From NCBI RefSeq assembly GCF_017638545.1, contig NZ_CP072110.1:62001-126000 (forward strand): a stretch of DNA of 64,000 nt. Reading direction: 5' to 3'. Below the pieces are notes generated by a model that saw only the letters and a program-made list of their open reading frames with translations, made no database searches and was not told the origin of the DNA. The position numbers and the translations under genes are program-made. This DNA is from Psychrosphaera ytuae (GTDB lineage Bacteria; Pseudomonadota; Gammaproteobacteria; Enterobacterales; Alteromonadaceae). Shown here piece after piece: positions 1 through 8,250 of the stretch (position 1 is the stretch's first letter; every line of letters begins with the position of its first letter).

Positions 1-333
1 TTTCCAGTGGGTTTTTTCGTCCCTTAACTGAAAAAACATACATTGGGCGTTGTTCAAAAACTCACTGCTTCGCCTTAAATATACTTGAACTATGTTATTA
101 ACAGAATCTGCATTCCATATATCGGCCGACAATCCGGTCAAAAACGACAACTGTAACTGTTGAAGTTTAGCTTCGTTCATTTGAGTCTGCAGTGATTGGT
201 TAGACTCAAATATCTCTCTAGAACGTTGTTCTAAAAGCGTTTCTGCCATTTTTCTGGCTGCTTTTTCACGCTCTAACGCTTTCTCTAGCGCGGAGACTTT
301 TTGGTTTAAGTCTTTTGTTTCAGTTTCGGCCAT
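1..333 (-). CDS. Probable sensor kinase, N-terminal part (cut by window edge)
   Basis: The reading frame opens at an ATG at 333 on the minus strand and stays open to the window edge, giving 111 residues. Residues 1-60 are charged and heptad-like, rich in E, K, Q and L, and look like a coiled coil. A GAF/PAS-like start follows (LSADIWNADSVNNIVQVYLR). Such coiled-coil leaders are common in hybrid histidine kinases of Alteromonadales. The gene is divergent from the response regulator at 480, with 146 bases between, which suggests a two-component pair. The catalytic part lies outside the window, so the kinase call is an inference. Confidence 0.5.
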   Translation of the reverse strand, partial: MAETETKDLNQKVSALEKALEREKAARKMAETLLEQRSREIFESNQSLQTQMNEAKLQQLQLSFLTGLSADIWNADSVNNIVQVYLRRSSEFLNNAQCMFFQLRDEKTHWK

Positions 334-479
334 TAATTACTCGTCACTTTACTTGTCATTTTATTCATAATTAAAGCGATTTAATTACAATTATCTCGGT
401 TCTTCACAACTGAGTGCCTAAAATAGACTATAGTTCAAGTATATAGCTTTGTTAAATTGTAAGTAGAAGGTATAGCTTT

Positions 480-1766
480 ATGGCTGCTAAGCCGTCGATG
501 TTATTGCTTGATGATGAGCCTGAAATATTAAATGCGTTAAAACGACTTTTTCGTAAGGATTTTGTTGTAGACATATTTACGGATGGGCAAGACGCACTCG
601 AGGCTCTTATGTCAAAAGAGTACGCTATTATTATATCGGACATGAGAATGCCGCAGCTTGATGGTGCCGCTTTTTTGGGGCAGGCCAAGCAGGTAGCACC
701 TGATGCCAGTAGGTTGTTACTTACGGGCTATGCGGATATGGAAAGTACGGTGAGAGCGATAAATGAAGGTGAGATTTTTAGTTATGTCAGTAAGCCGTGG
801 GACAATACAGAGTTAAAAGTTTTAGTTAAGAATGCACTCGCGCGCTACGAGTTAATCAAAAAAAATGACGTGTTATCAGGAAAGCTCGTTGCAGCCAATA
901 CTAAGCTTACTGAGGCTAATGCAAAACTAGAAGAGCGCATTGCGGCACGAACTGCAGCGTTAAACAAACAAACCATGCGTCTTAAGCAGTCTACGTTAAA
1001 ACAGCGTAAATTTTTTCGCCAGTTGTTAGACATGATCAGTGTCATTATTGAAGATAGGGCAGGTCATGAAAACGGCCACAGCAAACGCGTAGCAGCACAC
1101 AGTAAAGTTTTAGCGGAAGAATTGGGCCTCAGTCGTGCCGAAGCTATCAATATCTATTTAACTGGAATGTTACATGAAGTTGGTAAGGTCTCAATTAGCG
1201 ATGAGTTGTTGGCGACGACAGAAATCGAGCGCAACCCTGAACAGCAGCAGGCTTTTCGTTCTCACGCTGTCGAGGGGGCTAATATATTGTCCCGGTTGCC
1301 AAGTTTAAGGGAAGTTGCTACTAACATACGTCATCAATATGAAAACTGGGATGGCTCTGGCTACCCAGATAATTTGAAAAAAGAAGACATTCCACTTGGC
1401 TCCCGTATCTTAAAAGTCGTCAGTGACTACGACTATTTGTTATTAGGCCATAAACACGCCCAAAAGTTATCTCCCGATAGAGCTCAGTTTTATCTTAAAG
1501 AGGAACGAGGCAAACAATACGATTACAAAATTGTCGATAAATACTTATCACTTCTTGAGCGGCTACCTGAAATTGATGAGCTTGAAGCCGATTATTGTGT
1601 GGCGACCTCAAAATTGGAACCTGGAATGATTGTTTCGGCCGATGTCGTTACCCAAAAAGGGAGTATTATGTTGACCAAGGATACTGAGTTAACCCAAGCT
1701 GCTATAAACAAACTCAAAGCCTATGAAAAAGATAACGAGTGTTTCTTAACGGTATTTATTTATTGA
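480..1766 (+). CDS. Response regulator with degenerate HD-GYP-type output domain
   Basis: 428 residues. Residues 5-120 form a receiver domain with acidic pocket D11-D12, phospho-acceptor D54 (SDMRMP) and the conserved Lys in SKPW. A coiled-coil linker covers about 125-180. The output domain, about 185-340, is HD-GYP-like and keeps NWDGSGYP and IPLGSRIL. This resembles RpfG-type cyclic-di-GMP phosphodiesterases. The canonical HD is HE here (LHEVGK), and the usual HHE before WDGSGYP is HQYE, so metal binding may be altered or lost. The C-terminal 90 residues are unassigned. It is divergent from the sensor-kinase fragment at 1-333, its likely partner. Confidence 0.8.
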   Translation: MAAKPSMLLLDDEPEILNALKRLFRKDFVVDIFTDGQDALEALMSKEYAIIISDMRMPQLDGAAFLGQAKQVAPDASRLLLTGYADMESTVRAINEGEIFSYVSKPWDNTELKVLVKNALARYELIKKNDVLSGKLVAANTKLTEANAKLEERIAARTAALNKQTMRLKQSTLKQRKFFRQLLDMISVIIEDRAGHENGHSKRVAAHSKVLAEELGLSRAEAINIYLTGMLHEVGKVSISDELLATTEIERNPEQQQAFRSHAVEGANILSRLPSLREVATNIRHQYENWDGSGYPDNLKKEDIPLGSRILKVVSDYDYLLLGHKHAQKLSPDRAQFYLKEERGKQYDYKIVDKYLSLLERLPEIDELEADYCVATSKLEPGMIVSADVVTQKGSIMLTKDTELTQAAINKLKAYEKDNECFLTVFIY

Positions 1767-3226
1767 GATATCTTTAACCGGCGTTTTGTTAAATTACTTA
1801 CCGCTTCCTCAATAAGTCGGACATCCACTGTTGCGTTAACATCTTTGTTCGATGAAAACGTTTTGTTGGTTAATAACTTGCCATTTTTAAATAACAAAGC
1901 ATTGTCTTTGTAAACAAATTGGAAATAACCACTACTGTAGTGAGTAACTATGTGGTGGGTATCAAACTCGCTAAAGGGTAGGTCGATTAAATTACGTTTA
2001 ACGTACTCTTTGCAACCTAGGCCATCGGCAAGATAACTGGCGACGATGTTTTGCGGTGAAAAAGGCGCTTGAGGTATATGTTCAAACCCGACGAGTAATA
2101 CGTTCGTTCGATAAAATGGCGACTCGTTATCTTCATCGTAAAATACGACGACAAGCTTATCACTGATTTTACTGTCTATAGATTTAGGGTCAAAGTCACC
2201 GGCCATTAGTTGCACAGAGAGCAAATCTACACTGAGTTGCTTATTAATGTTCACTTGCTCTTTAAAGTCTTCATAAAGCCCCGGAAGGCCACTTGAAAAA
2301 TTAAAAATCAACGACGATAAATCACTCGGTACATTCAGTTCTTTGTTAAAGCTAAATTTTAGATTGGAGTTTTTTATCCAAGTTTGAGCGGCCAACTGCT
2401 GTTTTATGGGTAACATAACAACATTAAGCTTGGGTTGGTCCTCAAAATCACAAGAGGGCACTTGCGTTGGAATCAATCTGTATTCACTTTCAGATAATAC
2501 CGCTCGGTTAGACTGAGAAGACTTGTATTCTTGCAGATCTATGAGTTCGTATCTCGCTAACAATGTTTTTGCAGTGAGCGGATAGTGGGCAGGAAACATA
2601 GAGCTTTGTTTAGCGATGTCGGAGTTGAGTGTGGCGTCTCCCCATATATGGAAGAAGTGACTCAGAAAAAACGCACCTATTAAACTACTCGCCAAACCAT
2701 TTTTGTATTTAAAGCTTTGCAGCTGGTGGATTCGTTTCCATGTCAGGTTACTAACCAAAAATTGATAGGCCAAAATAAACACAAACACGGTTAGTACCAT
2801 CAAGAAGTAAGAATCACCCATCATGGCGACATATACGTCTTCTACTTCACGTATTTGTTTAAAAGAACTGGACGTCAGGTGATAACCTAGCCCTCGATAA
2901 GCTAGAACATCCAAGAACAAATAAAGCTGAAATATCGATGCCATAACCGCCGATACACCGCGGATGTGACGTTTATAAGGGAATATAGTGATGACTGGGA
3001 ATATGGTCAGAATAAAACAGCTAAGGGCCAAAAACGAGAAGTGGCCAACCCATGTTAAAACAAGATACAACCAGCCGGCAAAGGTTTCCGGCATGGTGTA
3101 ATCGACCATATAAAAGGACGAAAACAGCAACGCTAAGATCAAGTTTGCGAAGGTAAACCAATGACCCCAAGATAATAGGTTAAACGGTTGCTCCGTTTCC
3201 CATTGGCTTTTTAGCTTAATGACCAT
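1760..3226 (-). CDS. yejM: YejM/PbgA-like inner membrane protein, short form
   Basis: 488 residues. Residues 15-240 match the DUF3413 membrane part of YejM/PbgA: the LLSWGHWF start, about five membrane helices, and the segment running to the RYELIDLQEY linker. In E. coli this protein senses periplasmic LPS and controls LpxC turnover through LapB/FtsH. The rest is a reduced, degenerate version of the sulfatase-like periplasmic domain; only the FSSGLPGLYEDF stretch is clearly aligned. E. coli YejM is about 586 residues, so roughly 100 are missing. It lies downstream of yejL on the same strand with 28 bases between, and its 3' end overlaps the end of the response regulator by 7 bases. Confidence 0.8.
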   Translation of the reverse strand: MVIKLKSQWETEQPFNLLSWGHWFTFANLILALLFSSFYMVDYTMPETFAGWLYLVLTWVGHFSFLALSCFILTIFPVITIFPYKRHIRGVSAVMASIFQLYLFLDVLAYRGLGYHLTSSSFKQIREVEDVYVAMMGDSYFLMVLTVFVFILAYQFLVSNLTWKRIHQLQSFKYKNGLASSLIGAFFLSHFFHIWGDATLNSDIAKQSSMFPAHYPLTAKTLLARYELIDLQEYKSSQSNRAVLSESEYRLIPTQVPSCDFEDQPKLNVVMLPIKQQLAAQTWIKNSNLKFSFNKELNVPSDLSSLIFNFSSGLPGLYEDFKEQVNINKQLSVDLLSVQLMAGDFDPKSIDSKISDKLVVVFYDEDNESPFYRTNVLLVGFEHIPQAPFSPQNIVASYLADGLGCKEYVKRNLIDLPFSEFDTHHIVTHYSSGYFQFVYKDNALLFKNGKLLTNKTFSSNKDVNATVDVRLIEEAVSNLTKRRLKISQ

Positions 3227-3254
3227 TTATTGTTGTTCTAATCCTTAAATCAAT

Positions 3255-3479
3255 TTAGTGTTTTGCATTCTCCACTGAGTTTAACAGTGCATCGGCAAAA
3301 CTTTTAGCTATTTGTTGTTTTACCTCAGGTTTTACGTTGTCGTCAATAATATTACTTACTGTATTTCCAAGCGCTATGAGTGCTAGGTCGACAGATACCT
3401 TGTTGTTGGCAACAACATCTAACAATTGTTCGACTAAATTATTAATCTCTTCGTTTGAGTATTTTGATATGATTGGCAT
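3255..3479 (-). CDS. yejL: YejL family protein (DUF1414)
   Basis: 74 residues starting MPIISKYSNEEINNLVEQLL, which lines up end to end with E. coli YejL (about 75 residues). An upstream in-frame start would add 17 residues that the family lacks, so the start at 3479 is preferred. The function is unknown; it is a small soluble helical protein. It is followed by yejM on the same strand and is divergent from yejK, the arrangement found in enterics and Alteromonadales. Confidence 0.88.
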   Translation of the reverse strand: MPIISKYSNEEINNLVEQLLDVVANNKVSVDLALIALGNTVSNIIDDNVKPEVKQQIAKSFADALLNSVENAKH

Positions 3480-3542
3480 AAAGAATTCTTGATTTTGGTT
3501 CAGTGGCGCCAATATTACCATAATTAACAAGCAGGAAAAATC

Positions 3543-4556
3543 ATGTCGTTAGCAGTAAATCAATTTTCTATCGCCTTTTATGAAAAACAAGCGGATACCG
3601 AGTTTTCTACAAAGTGGGCCGTGATGACTGATGACAGTCTGGCCAAGGCAGAAGTGTTTGTCGAACAACTGCATAATGTATACAACGCAAAGCCGAGTAA
3701 GAGCTATGCGGCATTTAACGAAGAGAAAAATACGGCATTCTCACAGCGTTTACATACCTATTTAAATCAAGAGATCCCGTTTGACCACTTATCAAAAGAC
3801 ACATTGGGCTTGTTTCAAGCCGAACTTGAAAAGTATGAGTTTGAAGAAACGGGCTATTTACTGTTGATAGATTACGAATACGTGGCGACGCGTTATTTTA
3901 TGGTTGGTGTGGTGAACTTGTCAGAACATTTTTCTGTTGACTCAGAATTTGGCATTAAGCGCGAGCGTCACTTGGACATTAACAAAATTCAATTGGCCGC
4001 ACGTATAGACGTGAGCTCATTGCTGCATTCAGCGGATAACTTAAAAACAATCTCGTTTATTAAAGGCAGAGCGGGTCGCCAGGTTAATGACTTTTTTATG
4101 GACTTGTTAGGCTGTACAGAAACGATCAACGCCAAAACACAGTCTAAAGAGTTGTTAGGTGCTATCGATGAGTTTATGTCGGCAGAAACATTAGACCCAG
4201 AAGAAAAAGCTCAAACACGAGAAAAAGTATTTGAATACTGTAATGAAAAAATAGCTGCAGGTGAAGACGCAAGACTTGAAGAGCTAAACGACACCTTGAG
4301 TATGGCGGCTGACAATGAATTCAAAGACTTTATCAGTCAGCAAGATTACAGCTTTGACGATAATGTGACCTTAGATAAATCAACTGTCAGAAAGTTAGTT
4401 AAACTCAGTGGTAGTGGCGGAGGTGTCTCTGTTTCTTTTGACCGAATATTATTAGGTGATAGAGTAAATTACGATCCAAACAGAGACGTGCTAACGATTA
4501 AGGGCGTACCTACCTCACTTAAAGCGGTACTATTAGATGAATTTGGCTTGGAGTAA
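3543..4556 (+). CDS. yejK: Nucleoid-associated protein YejK/NdpA
   Basis: 337 residues, close to E. coli YejK (335). The family binds the nucleoid and is conserved across gammaproteobacteria. The C-terminal part shows the family pattern GRAGRQVNDFFMDLLGCTE and ends with a predicted beta segment (YDPNRDVLTIKGVP). An AGGA ribosome-binding site lies a few bases before the ATG. It is divergent from yejL-yejM, and two small genes follow on the same strand with short gaps, so they are probably co-transcribed. Confidence 0.9.
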   Translation: MSLAVNQFSIAFYEKQADTEFSTKWAVMTDDSLAKAEVFVEQLHNVYNAKPSKSYAAFNEEKNTAFSQRLHTYLNQEIPFDHLSKDTLGLFQAELEKYEFEETGYLLLIDYEYVATRYFMVGVVNLSEHFSVDSEFGIKRERHLDINKIQLAARIDVSSLLHSADNLKTISFIKGRAGRQVNDFFMDLLGCTETINAKTQSKELLGAIDEFMSAETLDPEEKAQTREKVFEYCNEKIAAGEDARLEELNDTLSMAADNEFKDFISQQDYSFDDNVTLDKSTVRKLVKLSGSGGGVSVSFDRILLGDRVNYDPNRDVLTIKGVPTSLKAVLLDEFGLE

Positions 4557-4584
4557 GCCAGTAAATTGAACAAGGCAGGCCTAC

Positions 4585-4818
4585 GTGGACTTGAAAACAG
4601 AACTGAACCTCAAGAAAAAAGTGGCGACCAAAGTCAGAGAAAAAGCCATTAAAAGAGCAGAGACTCGAATTATGTTAGCGGGGAAAACCCCTACTGACTT
4701 TAATGAAGCTCAACTGGAAGTATTGGTCAAAGAGGAAGAAGACAAAATATTTAATAGCTACAAAGAAAAGGGGCTATTGGTATTGGCGTCGTTACTTGGC
4801 TTGTCACTTTGGAGCTAA
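4585..4818 (+). CDS. Conserved small hypothetical protein
   Basis: 77 residues from a GTG start at 4585, with a purine-rich AAGGCAGG site upstream; a TTG at 4591 is the only close alternative. The protein is highly charged and helical (KKKVATKVREKAIKRAETR) with a hydrophobic C-terminus (LLVLASLLGLSLWS) that could insert in or lie on the membrane. Similar short proteins follow yejK in other Alteromonadales as far as I recall. No function is known. Confidence 0.7.
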   Translation: MDLKTELNLKKKVATKVREKAIKRAETRIMLAGKTPTDFNEAQLEVLVKEEEDKIFNSYKEKGLLVLASLLGLSLWS

Positions 4819-4860
4819 AGCTTTAGTAAGCCTGAGTTAGATTACTTAATAGGAATAGGT

Positions 4861-5385
4861 ATGTTTCAACAAGTGGTTCGCTGGACGTTTATTATAACGA
4901 TTTGGAAAAAGTATAAAGGACAGTTATTAACGATTATCGGGTACTTGGCTTCTTTGTGGCTGGTATCTATGGTCCATGACGACTATTTAGAGTATGTGTC
5001 TGCCGCAGGTGAAGGGAACCAAACCGTTGGTGCTTCGTTTGCAGCTAAATGGCTGGCGTATATTGTCTTTACTGTCATTTTTTATTGGGTTTTTCAGAGA
5101 GTTTCTAAGTCAGGTGAAGTTGGTCATCAAGGACTGGGCTTTTTAAGTAAGTTTAGAGGTTTAGGTCGGTCTAACAATAAAGAACAAAGCGGTACTGGCG
5201 TCTGGGATGATAAGCAAAAACCAGAGGCAAGTGCGGCACAACAACAATCTAATCCTGAACAGCCAAAAGGCTCCCCTAATAAGGACCCTTTTGCAAATAT
5301 TAGAAACAAAGAAACGTTGCGCTCGGAAGCAGATCTAATTTTTGAGCTAAAGGGTGAAAAACGAAATACAAAAAAAGGTGCGTAA
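4861..5385 (+). CDS. Hypothetical two-helix membrane protein
   Basis: 174 residues. There are two hydrophobic helices at about residues 22-40 and 60-80 (LLTIIGYLASLWLVSMV and WLAYIVFTVIFYWVF), followed by a polar, Q/N/P-rich cytoplasmic-looking tail of about 90 residues. Not recognised as a named family. It is the last gene of the yejK run, and its stop codon sits inside the loop of a rho-independent terminator, so the operon probably ends here. Confidence 0.65.
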   Translation: MFQQVVRWTFIITIWKKYKGQLLTIIGYLASLWLVSMVHDDYLEYVSAAGEGNQTVGASFAAKWLAYIVFTVIFYWVFQRVSKSGEVGHQGLGFLSKFRGLGRSNNKEQSGTGVWDDKQKPEASAAQQQSNPEQPKGSPNKDPFANIRNKETLRSEADLIFELKGEKRNTKKGA

Positions 5386-5395
5386 GCACCTTTTT
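5372..5395 (+). terminator. Rho-independent terminator of yejK operon
   Basis: GGTGC (5377-5381) pairs with GCACC (5386-5390) around a GTAA loop, flanked by six A and five T that extend the stem. The TAA stop of the preceding gene (5383-5385) lies in the loop. Confidence 0.75.
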
Positions 5396-5424
5396 CACTT
5401 TTTGAATCTTAAACTTTCCTTAAC

Positions 5425-5850
5425 TTAAAACTTCATTTCGCTCATTTCTTGGAGCTTTTTAATTCGATCCTTGGTCATATAGATCTGGCACTCTTTTGAC
5501 ATAATCACGGCAGACGTCATGTCCGGCAACATTGCTAAATACTGCCACTGACAAGTGGCCTTTACGTGCTTATTAAAATAGCGCTGTGCCGATTTGTATA
5601 AACGAATCGAGTCACCGCTTTTTTCCTTGCTGATTTCTTCGAGTTTTATTTCGACATTGGTTTCCCACGTCATTAATTGACGCTCTACTTGTACAAATGC
5701 CGCATCTAAACACAGGGTATAGTCCATTGGGTTTTTGTGTTTTTGTTTACAGTCGGTAATTTCTTTTGAGTCGTAAAAGAAATCCGCAACACTATCAAAT
5801 GGCAAACAGACTAATACGCAAAAGATTGCGGTAAAAAATGTCGTTTTCAA
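5425..5850 (-). CDS. Secreted LprI-like protein (DUF1311)
   Basis: 141 residues with an N-terminal signal peptide (MKTTFFTAIFCVLVCLPFDSVA). The mature part has the DUF1311/LprI pattern: an early Cys, then TLCLDAAFVQVERQL, a run of helices, and SAQRYFNKHVKATCQW, with a last Cys in KECQIYMTKDRIKKL. Four cysteines in the mature part probably form disulfides in the periplasm. Some LprI proteins inhibit lysozyme, but that role here is only inferred. It is a single gene, convergent with the yejK operon. Confidence 0.65.
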   Translation of the reverse strand: MKTTFFTAIFCVLVCLPFDSVADFFYDSKEITDCKQKHKNPMDYTLCLDAAFVQVERQLMTWETNVEIKLEEISKEKSGDSIRLYKSAQRYFNKHVKATCQWQYLAMLPDMTSAVIMSKECQIYMTKDRIKKLQEMSEMKF

Positions 5851-5895
5851 GAATAACCTCTTTTTGCTGCTTAATAAGAATTAGCTAATTCAAAT

Positions 5896-6195
5896 TTATG
5901 GTAATACTTTTTTGTACGGCTTAACCGTTGAGCGCTCGTAAACTCCTGCATCCATGTATGGATCGGCTGCTGCCCATTCTTGCGCCTCTTTTAGAGAGTC
6001 AAACTCAGCAATAACTAAAGAACCTGTAAAACCAGCTTCTCCTGGGTTTTCACTGTCGATCGCAGGAAGAGGTCCGGCCACTAATAGGCGACCTTTTTGT
6101 TTTAATTCCTGCAATCTAGCAAGGTGCTTTTCACGGGTCGCTAAACGCGTTTCAAGTGAATTGGCCTTGTCTTCTGAGTAAATCATGTAGTACAT
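5896..6195 (-). CDS. yciI: YciI family protein
   Basis: 99 residues that align over the full length with E. coli YciI: MYYMIYSEDKANSLETRLATR at the start, then AGPLPAIDSENPGEAGFTGS and VYERSTVKPYKKVLP. The family has a dimeric ferredoxin-like fold; its conserved His (KHLARLQEL) and Asp (AADPYMDAGVY) form a putative active site of unknown reaction. It stands alone, upstream of and divergent from the NSS transporter. Confidence 0.88.
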   Translation of the reverse strand: MYYMIYSEDKANSLETRLATREKHLARLQELKQKGRLLVAGPLPAIDSENPGEAGFTGSLVIAEFDSLKEAQEWAAADPYMDAGVYERSTVKPYKKVLP

Positions 6196-6345
6196 AGTGC
6201 TTCTCGTTATTATAGCTTATAAAGTTTTTTGCGGATCTTGCTTTAATTGACATAAAAATCAAGTCGAATGGGAAGACAGCATAATAATTACTTGGTAGCA
6301 TGACTGCGTTAATAATAAAAAATAATTATAATAAAGGTCGTATTT

Positions 6346-7767
6346 ATGAGTGCTGATAGAGAGCATTTTTCCTCTAAACTGGGATTTATATTGGCCGCAG
6401 CAGGATCTGCGGTAGGTATTGGTAACCTAGTTGGATTTCCTGTCGCTGCGGCAAAAAACGGTGGCGGAGCCTTTCTTCTAATCTACGCAATTTTTGTCGT
6501 AATAATCTGTTTACCTGTGATGATGGCCGAGATGGCTGTGGGTCGTCACACCAACAAAGACCCTTTGGGCGCATACACTAAGTTATCGGACAACGACAGC
6601 AAGTGGAAACTCGCTGGTTGGTTGGGTGTAATCACGCCATTTATGATTGGTGTGTTTTATCTTGTTATCACTGTTTGGATTTTTGGTTATTTATTTGGTG
6701 CCGTTATAGGTGACTTAGAACTTCTGGCTGATCCAAACACCTTCGGTGAGTTTATTACTGGTAAATCTTTGTTTGTGTATATGGCCGTAGTAGCTGCTAT
6801 TACTGGTGTCATACTCATGAGCGGGGTAAAAGAGGGGATAGAAAAGGCGGCTAAGGTATTGATGCCATCGCTTTTTGTGCTATTGGTTTTACTCGTGATT
6901 TACGTGCTTACGCTTGATAATGCCTTTGCTGGCGTATCATTTTACGTTTTACCTGATGTCAGCAAAATTACAGCTAGTGTCATCAGTGGTGCGTTATCAC
7001 AGGCGTTTTTCTCGCTTAGCTTGGGTATGGGTATTTTGGTCACGTACGGCTCTTACATGAGTAAAAAACAAGACATTCCTGACTCATCTAAATTAGTAGC
7101 ATTAACAGATACTGGCGTTGCTTTTGTGGCGGGCTTGTTGATTTTGCCGGCTATTTTTAGTTTTGACCCGAATGTAGATACAGCAAACTTATCAGATTCG
7201 TCGGTATCACTGATCTTCGTACTACTACCTAAAATTTTCTTGTCGCTCCAAGCGGATGTTGGTTATTTTGGAGCGAGTGCGATAGCGTCATTGTTCTTTT
7301 TGTTAGTATTTTTTGCTGCAATTACATCGCTAGTTTCGATTATTGAAGTACCAAACTCAGCTATCATGGGTGAAAAAGACATGTCACGTAAGAAGTCTTT
7401 AGCGACACTGGCCGTGATGGTTGTGCTGTTAAGTGTGTTTGCGTCAATGTCATTTGGTATGTCTGAGTTCTTTACTAAGTTTGTCTCTTATGCGGGCGCA
7501 GACAAGTCACTGTTTGATGTCATCTATGACGTATTCTACGATACGATTTTACCGTTGAATGGCTTGTTGATTTGTTTATTTGTTATGTTGCGCTGGAAAA
7601 AAGCAAACTTTAACAACGAGTTAATGGAAGGCGCGGCACCTGGTAAACATAAGTGGTTACTAAAATATGCTGATTTTGCATTGTCCACGTTTATTCCAGT
7701 TATCCTAGCCGTTATCTTTATAAATACAGTGGCTATGAAGTTTTTTGCAGTGAACCTACTGTTCTAA
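6346..7767 (+). CDS. Sodium-dependent transporter, NSS family
   Basis: 473 residues with about 11-12 membrane helices. TM1 carries the NSS hallmark GSAVGIGNLVGFPVAAAKNG followed by GGAFLL, so Na+-coupled uptake of an amino acid or similar solute is expected. The common GNxWRFP gate motif is GNLVGFP here, so the extracellular-gate Arg of the LeuT type is absent. That defines a divergent subgroup whose substrate I cannot name. An AAGG-type ribosome-binding site precedes the ATG. The gene is alone and ends at a strong terminator. Confidence 0.85.
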   Translation: MSADREHFSSKLGFILAAAGSAVGIGNLVGFPVAAAKNGGGAFLLIYAIFVVIICLPVMMAEMAVGRHTNKDPLGAYTKLSDNDSKWKLAGWLGVITPFMIGVFYLVITVWIFGYLFGAVIGDLELLADPNTFGEFITGKSLFVYMAVVAAITGVILMSGVKEGIEKAAKVLMPSLFVLLVLLVIYVLTLDNAFAGVSFYVLPDVSKITASVISGALSQAFFSLSLGMGILVTYGSYMSKKQDIPDSSKLVALTDTGVAFVAGLLILPAIFSFDPNVDTANLSDSSVSLIFVLLPKIFLSLQADVGYFGASAIASLFFLLVFFAAITSLVSIIEVPNSAIMGEKDMSRKKSLATLAVMVVLLSVFASMSFGMSEFFTKFVSYAGADKSLFDVIYDVFYDTILPLNGLLICLFVMLRWKKANFNNELMEGAAPGKHKWLLKYADFALSTFIPVILAVIFINTVAMKFFAVNLLF

Positions 7768-7786
7768 AAACATAATTAAAGCCCAT

Positions 7787-7825
7787 AAAAAAACGCGGTC
7801 GTTATTTAAAACAACCGCGTTTTTT
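7787..7825. terminator. Bidirectional terminator
   Basis: Arms around ACGCGGTCGTT and AACAACCGCGT with a short A/T-rich loop, preceded by A7 and followed by T6. It sits between the convergent transporter and rraB-like genes and can serve both. Confidence 0.85.
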
Positions 7826-7853
7826 GTTTGTTAAGGTGCTCTCAGAGTCGCTC

Positions 7854-8243
7854 TTACTCTATATAAGTGTCTTCTTCGCCACTGTCATCGTCATCGCCCA
7901 TAAATACGCCCCAGCCATCAGAATAACCTTTGTGTTTTTCGGCAATGCGTTTGTATTCGAGCTCAAATTCCGAAATAGCTTGGTGCTCAACTTTCATGAC
8001 TTTTGATACTTGCAGTTCGATTGCATCGGCAGCTTCACCACCGTGTTCGTAGTTACGAGTTTCTACTTTTACAAATGGTTCGTCGTTGTCGATACGCGCC
8101 ATAAACAACTTCGCGACAGCGTCTGCATCGTCTTCACTGTGAAACAGCGCATAAAAGTCGACAACGTATTCAGGCTCAAAGTCGAAGCCTGCGTCTTTCA
8201 TCTCTTGTAAAATTTGTCCGGTTTCGTCGTTTGGAAATGTCAT
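7854..8243 (-). CDS. rraB: RraB family protein (RNase E inhibitor family)
   Basis: 129 residues. The fold-level pattern is that of RraB (PF06877): an N-terminal acidic segment, VVDFYALFHSEDDADAVAKLF, and the conserved YSDGWGVFM motif near the end, with an acidic tail (GDDDDSGEEDTYIE). RraB binds RNase E and reduces mRNA decay in E. coli. Identity to E. coli RraB is low outside the DGWG motif, so this may be a paralogue. It lies 7 bases downstream of queF on the same strand. Confidence 0.65.
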   Translation of the reverse strand: MTFPNDETGQILQEMKDAGFDFEPEYVVDFYALFHSEDDADAVAKLFMARIDNDEPFVKVETRNYEHGGEAADAIELQVSKVMKVEHQAISEFELEYKRIAEKHKGYSDGWGVFMGDDDDSGEEDTYIE

Positions 8244-8250
8244 AGAATGC

